64,000 bases of DNA, taken from Aliishimia ponticola. GTDB taxonomy: Bacteria; Pseudomonadota; Alphaproteobacteria; Rhodobacterales; Rhodobacteraceae. Position 1 is the first letter of the stretch. Every line of letters begins with the position of its first letter. Made by a program: the position numbers and the translations under genes. Of this stretch, positions 34,462 to 42,763 are shown piece after piece. Under the pieces are notes generated by a model that saw only the letters and a program-made list of their open reading frames with translations, searched no databases and had not been told where the DNA came from. Location of the stretch: positions 599,260 to 663,259 of the forward strand of contig NZ_SRKY01000003.1 of the NCBI RefSeq assembly GCF_004803475.1, in the 5' to 3' direction.

Positions 34462-35457
34462 ATGTCTTCCAGCCTCAAAGGCGTTCTTTTTGCACTTGCC
34501 GGATATGCTTCGTTCTCCGCCCATGACGCGGTGATCAAGTATTTGGGCGGGTCTTATGCCCCGGCGCAAATCCTGTTCTTTTCCGTCATTTTCAGCTTTC
34601 CCTTCGCCACAGTCATGATGATGGGCGACCGCAAGGCCGGCACGCTGCGCCCGGTCAATCCCGGCTGGGTCGCCGTGCGAACGATTGCCGTGACGGTGAC
34701 GACCTTGTCGGCCTTCTACGCCTTCACGCAATTGCCGCTGGCGCAGGTCTATGCCTTCATCTTCGCCGCGCCGCTGCTGATCACCATCCTGTCGATCCCG
34801 ATCTTGGGCGAACGGGTCGGCATCCACCGCTGGGTTGCGGTGATGATCGGCTTGGCCGGGGTCTTGATCGTTCTGCGCCCAGGGGCCGAAGCACTGACCG
34901 CCGGACATATCGCCGGATTGGTTGCGGCGGCGGGCAGCGCCACCGTGTCGGTCATCACCCGCAAGATCGGGCGGGAAGAGCGCGCCGCGGTCCTCATGCT
35001 TTATCCGATGGTGACGAACGTGATCCTGATGGGGGCCGTGCTGCCATTCGTGTACAACCCCGTGCCCTTGGGCGATCTGGCCCGGTTCGGAGTGATTGCG
35101 GCGCTCGGCTTTACGGGCGGGCTTTGCGTGATCGCTGCCTATCGCCATGCGGATGCGGCGCTGGTCGCGCCCATGCAGTACAGTCAGATCATCTGGGGCG
35201 CGGGCTTTGGCTTCCTGATCTTCAACGAGGTGCCAGACCGATATACCGGCCTCGGCGCGGCGGTGATCATCTTCTCTGGCCTCTATGTGGTGATCCGCGA
35301 AAGCCTTGGCGGCAAGTCCACCAACACGCCTGTGCTGCGGACCCGGACCCGGACCGGCGCGGCCAGTTCCCCCAATGTCGGTGCCTTTGTCAGGGGGCGC
35401 ACATTCGGCGATATTACCGCTCAGAACCCCCTTGCAAATGCTGGCGAAGGGCAGTAA
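34462..35457 (+). CDS. EamA/DMT-family transporter
   Basis: The 331-residue protein has ten hydrophobic helices in two EamA repeats (about 3-140 and 148-285) with the conserved end of repeat one, RVGIHRWVAVMIGLAGVLIVLRPG. A 40-residue hydrophilic tail (RTRTRTGAASSPNVGAFVRG) is longer than usual. Such transporters export metabolites or amino acids; the substrate is unknown. It lies directly upstream of the tRNA-Pro gene. Confidence 0.85.
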   Translation: MSSSLKGVLFALAGYASFSAHDAVIKYLGGSYAPAQILFFSVIFSFPFATVMMMGDRKAGTLRPVNPGWVAVRTIAVTVTTLSAFYAFTQLPLAQVYAFIFAAPLLITILSIPILGERVGIHRWVAVMIGLAGVLIVLRPGAEALTAGHIAGLVAAAGSATVSVITRKIGREERAAVLMLYPMVTNVILMGAVLPFVYNPVPLGDLARFGVIAALGFTGGLCVIAAYRHADAALVAPMQYSQIIWGAGFGFLIFNEVPDRYTGLGAAVIIFSGLYVVIRESLGGKSTNTPVLRTRTRTGAASSPNVGAFVRGRTFGDITAQNPLANAGEGQ

Positions 35458-35470
35458 TCCCGCTCCTTGT

Positions 35471-35547
35471 CGGAGTGTAGCTCAGCCTGGTAGAGCACTG
35501 TCTTCGGGAGGCAGGGGCCGGAGGTTCGAATCCTCTCACTCCGACCA
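35471..35547 (+). tRNA. tRNA-Pro (anticodon CGG)
   Basis: The 77-nt cloverleaf is complete: acceptor CGGAGTG/CACTCCG, D arm GCTC/GAGC, anticodon stem CTGTC/GGCAG with loop TTCGGGA (anticodon CGG, reading CCG), T arm with GGTTCGAATCC, and an encoded CCA. The discriminator is A. It is immediately followed by a phage-type integrase gene, so it is the probable attachment site of the adjacent island. I found no second copy of its 3' end in the window. Confidence 0.95.
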
Positions 35548-35668
35548 AATAAACAACGCGCCTTCGTTGTTTGCATCATTTCGACCGCAACGATATTCGC
35601 AACGTTTCAAACGGCGAATGTACTTCGTTCGTTCGCAGCCGGCAGCAAGCTAGTGCTTCGGAACCACC

Positions 35669-36688
35669 TCATATCTTCCAATCCATGATCTCAGCAGCGT
35701 TCTTTAGCGCATCTGGGCTGTAAGACCGGTAGACGTTTTCCAAGGTCTCGCGCGAGGTCGCAAAATAGGCCGTGGCGTCCTCCAGTGTCATGCCGCGCAT
35801 GAACGCCCAAGTAACCGCTGTATGCTTCAGTGTGTGCGGTGTCACATCCTCAAGACCGGCACGAGAAGCGGCAGCACGAAAGGCTTTGTCAATTCTATCT
35901 ATCGGCGCGCCATTGAAGGACACCACGTGGCTCCCCTCCTGCGTCCAGGTCTTCATCTCCGCAAAGAGCGTTCTAGGCATCTTTACCATGCCCTTTCGCT
36001 TTTTTGTCTCGGCCTCAGCTTTTCCAAGGAAATGGATCACGCCGCTGTTAAGATCGACCCAGCCACTATCTATGGAGGGCATCCATTTCAGCCTTGTGAT
36101 CGCTGTCTTCCGGCGCCCAGTGTAGAGCGCAATCTTTATGAAGCGTCGGACGTGAGGCGCAGAAACCTTCAACAGTCGCTGGGCCTCCGCCTCTGTCAAC
36201 CAACGGTCGTTGGCGACGCCCTTCTCAGGCAGGGTTACGATCGGTGCGTGGCTAATCCTGCGCGTCGCCAAAGCGTATTTGACGGCGGCGTTCAGAGTGT
36301 TCATCTCACGCCGGACAGTCCATGCGGCGCGTTTTCTCCAAGCCGAGTAGCCCCGGCACTTGTCGATGTCGATTTCTGACAGCCTGAGATCACCCCAGTA
36401 GGGCGACAATGCCCTTATCGTGTAGAGAAGGCGATCCTTATCATGAACAGCCTTCACTTTTTCCTCGCCGTAATGAACCAAAATCTCGCCCACAGAGATC
36501 TCACTCGGCTCACGAACACGGTCATCCTGCCGTTTCTTGCCAGCGATGTATGTACTCAGGGCTTCTTCTGCTGCCTCATGAAATCCATCACCATAGCCTG
36601 TCCGGATTTGCCGCCCTTCGTCGAGAATGACCCAGGCGCCGTCGTCCTTGCGTTGGAACAGCCGGGCTGGTTTGCGTTTTCTTGGCAT
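35669..36688 (-). CDS. Tyrosine recombinase/integrase adjacent to tRNA-Pro
   Basis: The 339-residue protein has an N-terminal SAM-like core-binding domain (about 65-160) and a catalytic domain with Arg in LYTGRRKTAI, the box HTLKHTAVTW, and the nucleophile tyrosine in LENVYRSYSPDAL. The canonical second arginine (HxLRH) is lysine here, a variant that may lower or merely tune activity. It points towards the tRNA gene, 121 bp away, as expected for an island or prophage integrase. Its first 133 nt overlap the excisionase-like gene in another frame. Confidence 0.88.
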   Translation of the reverse strand: MPRKRKPARLFQRKDDGAWVILDEGRQIRTGYGDGFHEAAEEALSTYIAGKKRQDDRVREPSEISVGEILVHYGEEKVKAVHDKDRLLYTIRALSPYWGDLRLSEIDIDKCRGYSAWRKRAAWTVRREMNTLNAAVKYALATRRISHAPIVTLPEKGVANDRWLTEAEAQRLLKVSAPHVRRFIKIALYTGRRKTAITRLKWMPSIDSGWVDLNSGVIHFLGKAEAETKKRKGMVKMPRTLFAEMKTWTQEGSHVVSFNGAPIDRIDKAFRAAASRAGLEDVTPHTLKHTAVTWAFMRGMTLEDATAYFATSRETLENVYRSYSPDALKNAAEIMDWKI

Positions 36689-36858
36689 TGGGAAATGAAC
36701 CTCCTCAGTTCGTCGCGCGTCATGTAATAGCGCTGCCCAATCTTTGTCGCGTTGATCTGGCCGAGGTGTATCATCGTCCTCACCGTTCTGGGCTTCACAG
36801 TGCTATGAAGAGCAGCCGCGAAGTCATCGATGGTCAAAAGTGCTTCTTCGCCGTTCAT
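36556..36858 (-). CDS. Helix-turn-helix excisionase-like protein
   Basis: The 100-residue protein has an N-terminal MerR/excisionase-type helix-turn-helix (LLTIDDFAAALHSTVKPRTVRTMIHLGQINATKIGQRYYMTRDEL). It precedes the integrase gene and overlaps it by 133 nt in a different frame; its last 45 residues (from about CSNARTTAPG) are encoded within the overlap. It probably regulates or directs excision by the integrase. It overlaps the upstream 35-aa gene by ATGA. Confidence 0.78.
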   Translation of the reverse strand: MNGEEALLTIDDFAAALHSTVKPRTVRTMIHLGQINATKIGQRYYMTRDELRRFISQCQENANQPGCSNARTTAPGSFSTKGGKSGQAMVMDFMRQQKKP

Positions 36859-36962
36859 AGTTTGACCGCCGTGAGGCTTTCATCCGCCATCAGGTCTCCG
36901 CTGTGAAGGTTAATGTTCGACACCTCGGGCTTGCGTGTCGAATTCCTGTTCTGAGTGGACAT
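36855..36962 (-). CDS. 35-residue hydrophilic protein upstream of excisionase
   Basis: An ATG at 36962, after TAGGATCCCGACC, opens a 36-codon frame beginning MSTQNRNSTRKPEVSNINLH and ending in ADESLTAVKL. Its stop codon overlaps the ATG of the excisionase-like gene (ATGA), indicating coupled translation. The protein is hydrophilic without a known motif and may serve mostly to couple translation. A longer in-frame extension to 37091 has no ribosome binding site. Confidence 0.55.
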   Translation of the reverse strand: MSTQNRNSTRKPEVSNINLHSGDLMADESLTAVKL

Positions 36963-37504
36963 GGTCGGGATCCTATTTCTTAAAAAGCTACTTACTCTAT
37001 AGCAATTCCGAGCTCGCGTTCGCGCAGAATACTGAAGAAAATCATAACCCACTGAAATAATTAAAAAGATTGTTCGGGCCTGAACTGCCATCCGCCGGGT
37101 TTGACGACAAGTTCGATGGCACTCGGGATTCAGAAGGAAAACAAAGGTCTGTCTGTTAGCGTGTCCCCTCGAACTCCTCGGTGCCCTTGGCGAGACGTGA
37201 AGCGTCGCCTACTTGGGCACGTCGCTGTCCACACCTCGGATAATCCTTAAGTTCAGGACGGGAGAAAGACGAAGAGTGAGTGGCCTCCGGAGAGAACCAC
37301 CCTCGAAGTTGCGAACCGGGTATTGGCCCAAAGCCGCCTTTCACGTCGACCGCGCCGAATGATTACAGTGCAGCCGTTAGCCGACATTGATACACTTGAC
37401 CCAATGCTCCGAAGCGGCTCGTCAAACCGGACCTTCGCCGCGCTGACCTATTCCGAGCATTGTTGGTTGTCAGCTGAGCGGGACTTTTCTGCCGTTCGCC
37501 TGAG
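36963..37504. other. Gene-free stretch of island
   Basis: This 542-bp stretch is AT-richer next to the excisionase operon, where its promoter should lie. It then contains short open frames on both strands (e.g. 37156-37344 minus and 37323-37613 plus) with neither ribosome binding sites nor protein-like composition. I see decayed DNA and no supportable gene. Confidence 0.5.
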
Positions 37505-37885
37505 CTATGTATCGTCGTGCCAATCGACATTTGCCGGCCTCCGACCTGAAGTGACAAATTCGAGAAACGCATCAAAGACAATCTTGCGCTCCATGGTCCA
37601 TGAGCTGGGGTAACTGTCGACTTGTCCATTCGACAGGACGAAAATTTCTTCCGGGCCTTCACTCTCTTCTTTCAATGGATTCCGCGAACTGAATCCGGCA
37701 TCACCCTCAAATCGTAGAAACATCAGCCAACCACGGTGCCGGTTGAAAAGCGCACAAAGCGATGATCCGTCGCCTTCGGATGCCCAGATTTCCAGGTCAT
37801 CAGTTTGCTCAATTTGAGCGAGAAGTCGTTCGGCTTCCTTGACTCCGGTAAGGCTGTGGGGTTCTCCGTTGATCGTGACTTGCAT
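37505..37885 (-). CDS. Imm1-family immunity protein (orphan)
   Basis: The 126-residue protein follows the Imm1 pattern: a first strand and helix (MQVTINGEPHSLTGVKEAER), LEIWASEGDGSSLCALFN, the signature HRGWLMFLRFEGDAGFSSRNP, then VLSNGQVDSYPSSWTM and a C-terminal GRRPANVDWHDD. Imm1 proteins neutralise polymorphic toxins of interbacterial competition. I started it at 37885, after AGAGGG; an ATG at 37912 is possible. No toxin, VgrG, Rhs or CdiA fragment is in the neighbourhood, so it is an orphan, perhaps protecting against toxins of other strains. Confidence 0.72.
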   Translation of the reverse strand: MQVTINGEPHSLTGVKEAERLLAQIEQTDDLEIWASEGDGSSLCALFNRHRGWLMFLRFEGDAGFSSRNPLKEESEGPEEIFVLSNGQVDSYPSSWTMERKIVFDAFLEFVTSGRRPANVDWHDDT

Positions 37886-38337
37886 GCCAATACTGCCCTC
37901 TGAGAAGTCCACTCAAGACCATTGTGCCGATACGACAAGGGCAATTTGGGCTCAGAGCTGTCGATCGCTGCATTCAGTCTGGATGACCGCTCAGCGGACA
38001 AAGCCGACCTTGGATTCTAGGCCTTCGCTGACGCAGTATCCCTTCGCGCGTGCGGCGTACTTGTTGCTGCGGTGCAGTGCATGTCACTCAACCGGTCGTT
38101 CAAAGATATCGGATTTTCCCGTTCCGATACCGTGCTTTTGCCGCTGCTCATTCCGATCATCCAGATGCGGACTATGGGACTCAGTTCTGCCGCGGAGATA
38201 CACCCTACCGATCGTATGAGGCAGCTCAGATCCGTCGAAACGATTTGATCTCGCGCAACGGGTCATCGCGACCTCCAAGTCGAGAGGCATCTCTGAAAGT
38301 TTGCGAGCAGAGCTATCAAGGTCGTAGCTAGTCAAGG
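37886..38337. other. Gene-free stretch before lacI-type gene
   Basis: These 452 bp have no frame with a ribosome binding site and convincing protein. The longest open frames (38050-38331 plus, 38084-38335 minus) have biased, low-complexity composition. It may hold remnants of genes lost on integration. Confidence 0.45.
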
Positions 38338-39384
38338 TCAGTCGGGCTTGTCATTGGTCACAGCCAGTTCGCCAAGCGATATTTCTGGCTTCAGGATGTG
38401 CAGTTTGCCCATCTCGGCAGTCGAATGCTCCAAAGTCTCAAGGATCATCCTCGCCGCCAGTTTGCCGATCTTTTTGCGGGCTGTCCGAGACGTGGCTATC
38501 TTGCCGGGAAACCCTTCAATGATGCCCAAGCCGTTGAAACCAGCCAGTGCGACTTTGCGTGGAACGTCTATTCCTGCCGCAATGCAGTGACATAAACCAC
38601 CAAATGCAAGGTCATCGTTTGAGAAATAGATACAATCAAGATCAGGCCTCCGATTCAGAATGTCTGCGGTCATCCGGCGACCGCATTCAACGGCAGAATG
38701 CGCCGTAGCATCGACGGCTAAATCTGATCCATCGATCACGTCGGCAAATGCGAGACCATGGTCGCGCAGTGCGCTTTGGAAACCTTGTTTCCGTTTCGCG
38801 GCCCTAAGGTCCTTATCGAGGTTACGCCCAACGTAGCCAAAGCGCCGTAAGCCTGTTTCAAACAGGGCGACAGCAATGTCATGGCCGGCTTCGCTATGCG
38901 AAAATCCGATACAGGCGTCTACAGGATGGCCGTCGATATCCATGATTTGTACAACCGGAACGCCTGCGTCTTTCAGCAGTTGGCGGGTTTCGGGTGGTTG
39001 GTCAATCCCGGTCACGATCAATCCGGCAGGGCGCCAAGACAACATGTTTCGCAAGGTTTCGTATTCCGTTTCGGGGTCATAGTCGGTGACCCCAAAAACC
39101 GGCTGTAGCAAGGTGCCTTTCAACGCATCGGTTACCCCGGACATGACTTGGGGAAACACGATGTTTGACAGGCTAGGCACCACGACGCCGATCAGGTCGG
39201 TGTGTTTGCTCGAGAGGGAGGAGGCAAACTGATTCCCGTAATAGCCTATCTCGCGCGCAGCCTGTTTTACCCGTTCAATGTTGGTCTGCGAGACGTCCTT
39301 GTCCCCACGAAGCGCACGTGACGCTGTCATTTTACTGACACCGGCAGCGGCGGCGACGTCGGCTAAAGTTTTTCTGCGTTTCAT
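38338..39384 (-). CDS. LacI-family regulator of the threonate operon
   Basis: The 348-residue regulator has the LacI helix-turn-helix (KTLADVAAAAGVSKMTASRALRGDKDVS, residues 5-32), the hinge helix region, and a sugar-binding domain starting DLIGVVVPSLSNIVFPQVM. It is in the GntR/IdnR-like branch by pattern (SLSNIVFP), which senses sugar acids. It is divergent from the TRAP transporter gene and the intervening 246 bp contain a row of ACCGGT boxes, the core of GntR-type operators. It probably represses the operon until the sugar acid or an intermediate binds. Confidence 0.88.
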   Translation of the reverse strand: MKRRKTLADVAAAAGVSKMTASRALRGDKDVSQTNIERVKQAAREIGYYGNQFASSLSSKHTDLIGVVVPSLSNIVFPQVMSGVTDALKGTLLQPVFGVTDYDPETEYETLRNMLSWRPAGLIVTGIDQPPETRQLLKDAGVPVVQIMDIDGHPVDACIGFSHSEAGHDIAVALFETGLRRFGYVGRNLDKDLRAAKRKQGFQSALRDHGLAFADVIDGSDLAVDATAHSAVECGRRMTADILNRRPDLDCIYFSNDDLAFGGLCHCIAAGIDVPRKVALAGFNGLGIIEGFPGKIATSRTARKKIGKLAARMILETLEHSTAEMGKLHILKPEISLGELAVTNDKPD

Positions 39385-39505
39385 CGGCTTGCCTTCCTTC
39401 TGTCTGCCGGTAGGTGGCCCATCGCCAGCAAAATTCGAGCCTCTATTCACGCGTCTGTATCGCAAAGTCGACGTCGAAGCATTGACAGAATAGGTCGGAT
39501 CGGGC

Positions 39506-39547
39506 ACTGGTATCAATACCGGTATCGGTACCGGTTGCGATACCGGT
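39506..39547. promoter_or_regulatory. Array of ACYGGT boxes at 12-bp period, LacI operator
   Basis: ACTGGT at 39506 is followed by ACCGGT at 39518, 39530 and 39542, each exactly 12 bp apart. The intervening bases make each step a near-palindrome (GGTATCAATACC, GGTATCGGTACC, GGTTGCGATACC). ACCGGT is the palindromic centre of GntR-type LacI operators. The array lies between the divergent regulator and TRAP genes. Confidence 0.75.
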
Positions 39548-39630
39548 GAGTAATCCGGGCATTACCGTGGCTTCGGAGGAGGCCACGATCAACTGAAAAT
39601 TAGCGCTATTTCGGCGCTGTGGGAGGAACC

Positions 39631-40665
39631 ATGACACACTACACTTTCAAATCGCTCGTCCTGAGTGGCATCGCTGCCGCATCAACTCTTTCAGCGAGCA
39701 CGGCGCTGGCGCAAGATTACCAATGGACGTTCCAGACCTCCGCACAGGCCGGGGACAACTTTTTTCCGATTGAGGAAGCTTGGGCTGATCGCGTCAATGA
39801 ACTGTCCGACGGCCGCATCGAAATCACCGTTGTGCCAGTGGGAACCGTGGTGGCCCACAATGAAACGCTCGACGCCGTAGGTGCGGGCATTCTGCAGGGC
39901 CATATCACGGACCCGTCATATTTCTCGGGTAAGGATCCGGCGTTTGCCATGTTGGGCAACCTTGTCGGCGCATGGTCCGCACCCGAGCAAATGTTCGACT
40001 ACATGGAGAACGGTGGCGGCAAGGAGCTCTTCAACGAGCTGGTGAACCCATATGGTCTGCAGTTCCTCGGTGCATCTGCAACCGGTGTTGAAGCTTTTCT
40101 GTCAACGGTTCCGATTTACGGTGTTGATGACCTCCAGGGCATCAAGATGCGCGCGCCTGAAGGCATGGTGCAAGAGGTATTCGCCGCGGCGGGTGCATCG
40201 CCAGTGAACCTGCCCGGCTCCGAAGTCTATACGTCGCTGGAAAAGGGCGTCATTGACGCTGCGGATTATACCGTGTTCTCGACGAACCATGCGCAAGGCA
40301 TGCATGAATTCGCTAGGTATCCGCTTTACCCCGGGTTCCATTCCATGCCTGTGATCGAAGTCTCGGTTAATAAGGAGATCTATGACGGCTTGCCCGAGGA
40401 TCTTCAAACCATCCTGAACGAGTCTGTTTCCGTCTTTGCGCGCGATATGGTCAGCCAGCTGGACGAGCAGAACGAAATCGCCGTTGCAGAAGCGATGGCT
40501 GATCCAGACATCACCGTAATCAACTGGTCCGACGAAGAACGCGCGCGGTTCCGCGGTATCGCCAAGTCGCAGTGGGCCAATTGGGCAGAGCGTTCCGAGA
40601 TGGCTGGCAAAGCCTATGATAGTGTCACGACTTACCTGACTGAGGCCGGGCTTCTGGTCGAATAA
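39631..40665 (+). CDS. TRAP transporter substrate-binding protein DctP
   Basis: The 344-residue protein has a signal peptide (to ALAQD) and a DctP fold: WADRVNELSDGRIEITVVPVGTVV, the substrate-binding stretch with GIKMRAPEGMVQEVFAAAGASPVNLPGSEVYTSLEKGVIDA, in which the conserved Arg that binds the substrate carboxylate is present. GGGAGGAACC sets the start at 39631. It feeds the fused permease downstream. From the enzymes it travels with, the ligand is probably a four-carbon sugar acid such as L-threonate. Confidence 0.92.
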   Translation: MTHYTFKSLVLSGIAAASTLSASTALAQDYQWTFQTSAQAGDNFFPIEEAWADRVNELSDGRIEITVVPVGTVVAHNETLDAVGAGILQGHITDPSYFSGKDPAFAMLGNLVGAWSAPEQMFDYMENGGGKELFNELVNPYGLQFLGASATGVEAFLSTVPIYGVDDLQGIKMRAPEGMVQEVFAAAGASPVNLPGSEVYTSLEKGVIDAADYTVFSTNHAQGMHEFARYPLYPGFHSMPVIEVSVNKEIYDGLPEDLQTILNESVSVFARDMVSQLDEQNEIAVAEAMADPDITVINWSDEERARFRGIAKSQWANWAERSEMAGKAYDSVTTYLTEAGLLVE

Positions 40666-40686
40666 CGCGGAACATTTGTAGTGATG

Positions 40687-40712
40687 CGAGGGGGCCGATA
40701 TTGGCCCCCTCG
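40687..40712 (+). terminator. Intercistronic hairpin between TRAP DctP and permease genes
   Basis: A perfect 10-bp stem (CGAGGGGGCC with GGCCCCCTCG) with a 6-nt loop follows the dctP stop codon by 22 nt. There is no U tract, so it is more likely a partial terminator or an mRNA stabiliser that raises binding-protein expression above that of the permease. Confidence 0.65.
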
Positions 40713-40746
40713 GTCCAAAATATAGCTCACGTTCCGGGAGGGGACC

Positions 40747-42762
40747 ATGGCACAGCATGAATCGGCGATGATCGAAGCCGAAGTTGAGGCGCAGCTCGAA
40801 GCACTAAAACGGGCCCACGAAGAAGACAGTGCCGGTCCACAGAACGCTTTGGATCGAGGCATAATTTCCGTAGGGACTGCCTTTAGTTTTCTGTTTGCAA
40901 TCGCAACAGTGATTTCCCTCTACGAGATCGTTGCGCGGTATTTCTTCAATGCTCCGACGATCTGGGCGCATGAGACAGTGATCGCGCTGATCGCCGCATG
41001 CTACCTATACGGCGGTATGCAGTGTCTTGCAGCAGACAAGCATATACGCATCGGGTTGATCTATTTCGGCACAAGTGGCGGAACGCGGAGACTGTTGGAT
41101 GTCGTAAACGGCCTACTTGCGTTGTTCTTTGCGGTAGCGATTGCCTACGCGGCCTACACGATGGTGGAAAAGTCGTGGTGGACGCCGCAGGGCGACATTC
41201 GCCTCGAACGTTCGGGCTCGGCTTGGAATCCAATTACGCCTGCCATCATCAAGATGATGCTTCTGATCACTGCAATCGTTTTGGCAATTCAGTCGGTGGG
41301 CCATATCTGGACCGCCTGGAAGGGCACCGGATATCGCCAAAGCGCCGGCGAGACACCAAGCAAATGGGCCATCATTGGCATTGGGGCCGTTTTCGCGATC
41401 CTCGCAATCGGCGGTTATTTGTTGTTTTCCGAAGGTCGGAACCTCGGCATTCAGACAGGGTCACTATTGCTTGTCGGCTCGATCATGGTGCTGATCCTGA
41501 CCGGAATCCCATTGGCCTTCGTCACTGGATTGATTGCGATCCTATTCACAATTGCCTGGTTCGGAACGTCGGGCGTGCCCTTGGTGTCGAGCCGCATTTA
41601 CTCTTTCGTCAATGAATACGTCCTCGTGGCCATTCCGATGTTCGTCTTGATGGCGTCTCTTCTTGACCGTTCGGGCATGGCGCGGGATCTTTACGATGCG
41701 ATGCGCCTTGTCGCTGGTCGGATCAAAGGCGGTGTTGCTGTTCAAACACTGGTTGCAGCCGTGTTCCTTGCTTCCATCTCGGGTATCATCGGCGGCGAAA
41801 TCGTTCTTCTGGGCCTGATTGCCCTGCCGCAAATGCTGCGGCTTGGCTATAACCGCGCCTTGGCCATTGGCACGGTCTGTGCAGGTGGCTCGCTTGGCAC
41901 GATGATCCCGCCGTCGATTGTTCTGATCGTTTACGGGCTTACCGCCAGCGTTTCCATCGGTGATCTGTTCCTTGCAACAGTGACACCGGGTCTGATGCTG
42001 GCCTCGTTTTACATCATCTACATTCTTATCCGCTGTTACGCGAACCCCGAAATGGGCCCGCCGATTTCGGACGAAGAGCTCAACATCCCAATGTCCGAGA
42101 AATTGCGCAAGATGCGCGGTGTTATCTTGCCGGTTGGCGTGGCGGTGACCGTGTTGGGTTCGATCTACGGTGGCATTGCCTCTGTTACTGAAGCCGCCGC
42201 GATGGGTGTTGTCGGCGTCTTCCTTTCGGCGGCTATTCGGCGTGAAGTGACCTGGGTACTTATCCGCGATAGCCTGAAACAGACGCTTGAGACTTGCGGA
42301 ATGATCATCTGGATCGGCCTGGGTGCGGCAGCTCTGGTGGGTGTCTACAACCTGATGGGCGGCAATCGGTTCATCGAAAGCACCATCCTCGATAGTGGTG
42401 CCTCACCGATTGTGATCGTGCTGATCATGATGGGCATCCTCGTGGTATTGGGCCTGTTTATGGATTGGATTGGCATCGCTTTGCTGACCATGCCAATCTT
42501 CGTGCCGATCATCATCAAGCTTGGCATGGACCCAGTATGGTTCGGCATTCTTTTTGCGATGAACATGCAGGTCAGCTACCTTTCTCCGCCTTTTGGTCCT
42601 GCTGCCTTCTACCTGAAGTCTGTGGCGCCCAAAGACATGAGCTTGTCAGAAATATTCCGCGCACTCATCCCCTTTATCTGCATTCAGGTCGTCGCACTTG
42701 CTATCGTCCTGTTCTTCCCAGACGTTGCCCTATGGCTGCCGAATTGGCTGAAAGGAAACTAA
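40747..42762 (+). CDS. Fused TRAP permease DctQM
   Basis: The 671-residue protein joins the small permease DctQ (about 35-195, four helices with FFNAPTIWAHE) and the large permease DctM (about 240-671, with LLDRSGMARDLYDAMR, SLGTMIPPSIVLIVYG and GLFMDWIGIALLTMPIFVPI). The linker includes extra hydrophobic helices. Sodium-driven uptake of the ligand delivered by DctP is expected. GGGAGGGGACC precedes the start. It ends one base before the dehydrogenase gene. Confidence 0.92.
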   Translation: MAQHESAMIEAEVEAQLEALKRAHEEDSAGPQNALDRGIISVGTAFSFLFAIATVISLYEIVARYFFNAPTIWAHETVIALIAACYLYGGMQCLAADKHIRIGLIYFGTSGGTRRLLDVVNGLLALFFAVAIAYAAYTMVEKSWWTPQGDIRLERSGSAWNPITPAIIKMMLLITAIVLAIQSVGHIWTAWKGTGYRQSAGETPSKWAIIGIGAVFAILAIGGYLLFSEGRNLGIQTGSLLLVGSIMVLILTGIPLAFVTGLIAILFTIAWFGTSGVPLVSSRIYSFVNEYVLVAIPMFVLMASLLDRSGMARDLYDAMRLVAGRIKGGVAVQTLVAAVFLASISGIIGGEIVLLGLIALPQMLRLGYNRALAIGTVCAGGSLGTMIPPSIVLIVYGLTASVSIGDLFLATVTPGLMLASFYIIYILIRCYANPEMGPPISDEELNIPMSEKLRKMRGVILPVGVAVTVLGSIYGGIASVTEAAAMGVVGVFLSAAIRREVTWVLIRDSLKQTLETCGMIIWIGLGAAALVGVYNLMGGNRFIESTILDSGASPIVIVLIMMGILVVLGLFMDWIGIALLTMPIFVPIIIKLGMDPVWFGILFAMNMQVSYLSPPFGPAAFYLKSVAPKDMSLSEIFRALIPFICIQVVALAIVLFFPDVALWLPNWLKGN

Positions 42763-42763
42763 A

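Noticed and set aside
37323..37613. Plus-strand frame of 96 codons in the scrap region
   Set aside because: It overlaps the Imm1 gene 3' end, lacks a ribosome binding site and shows no protein-like pattern.
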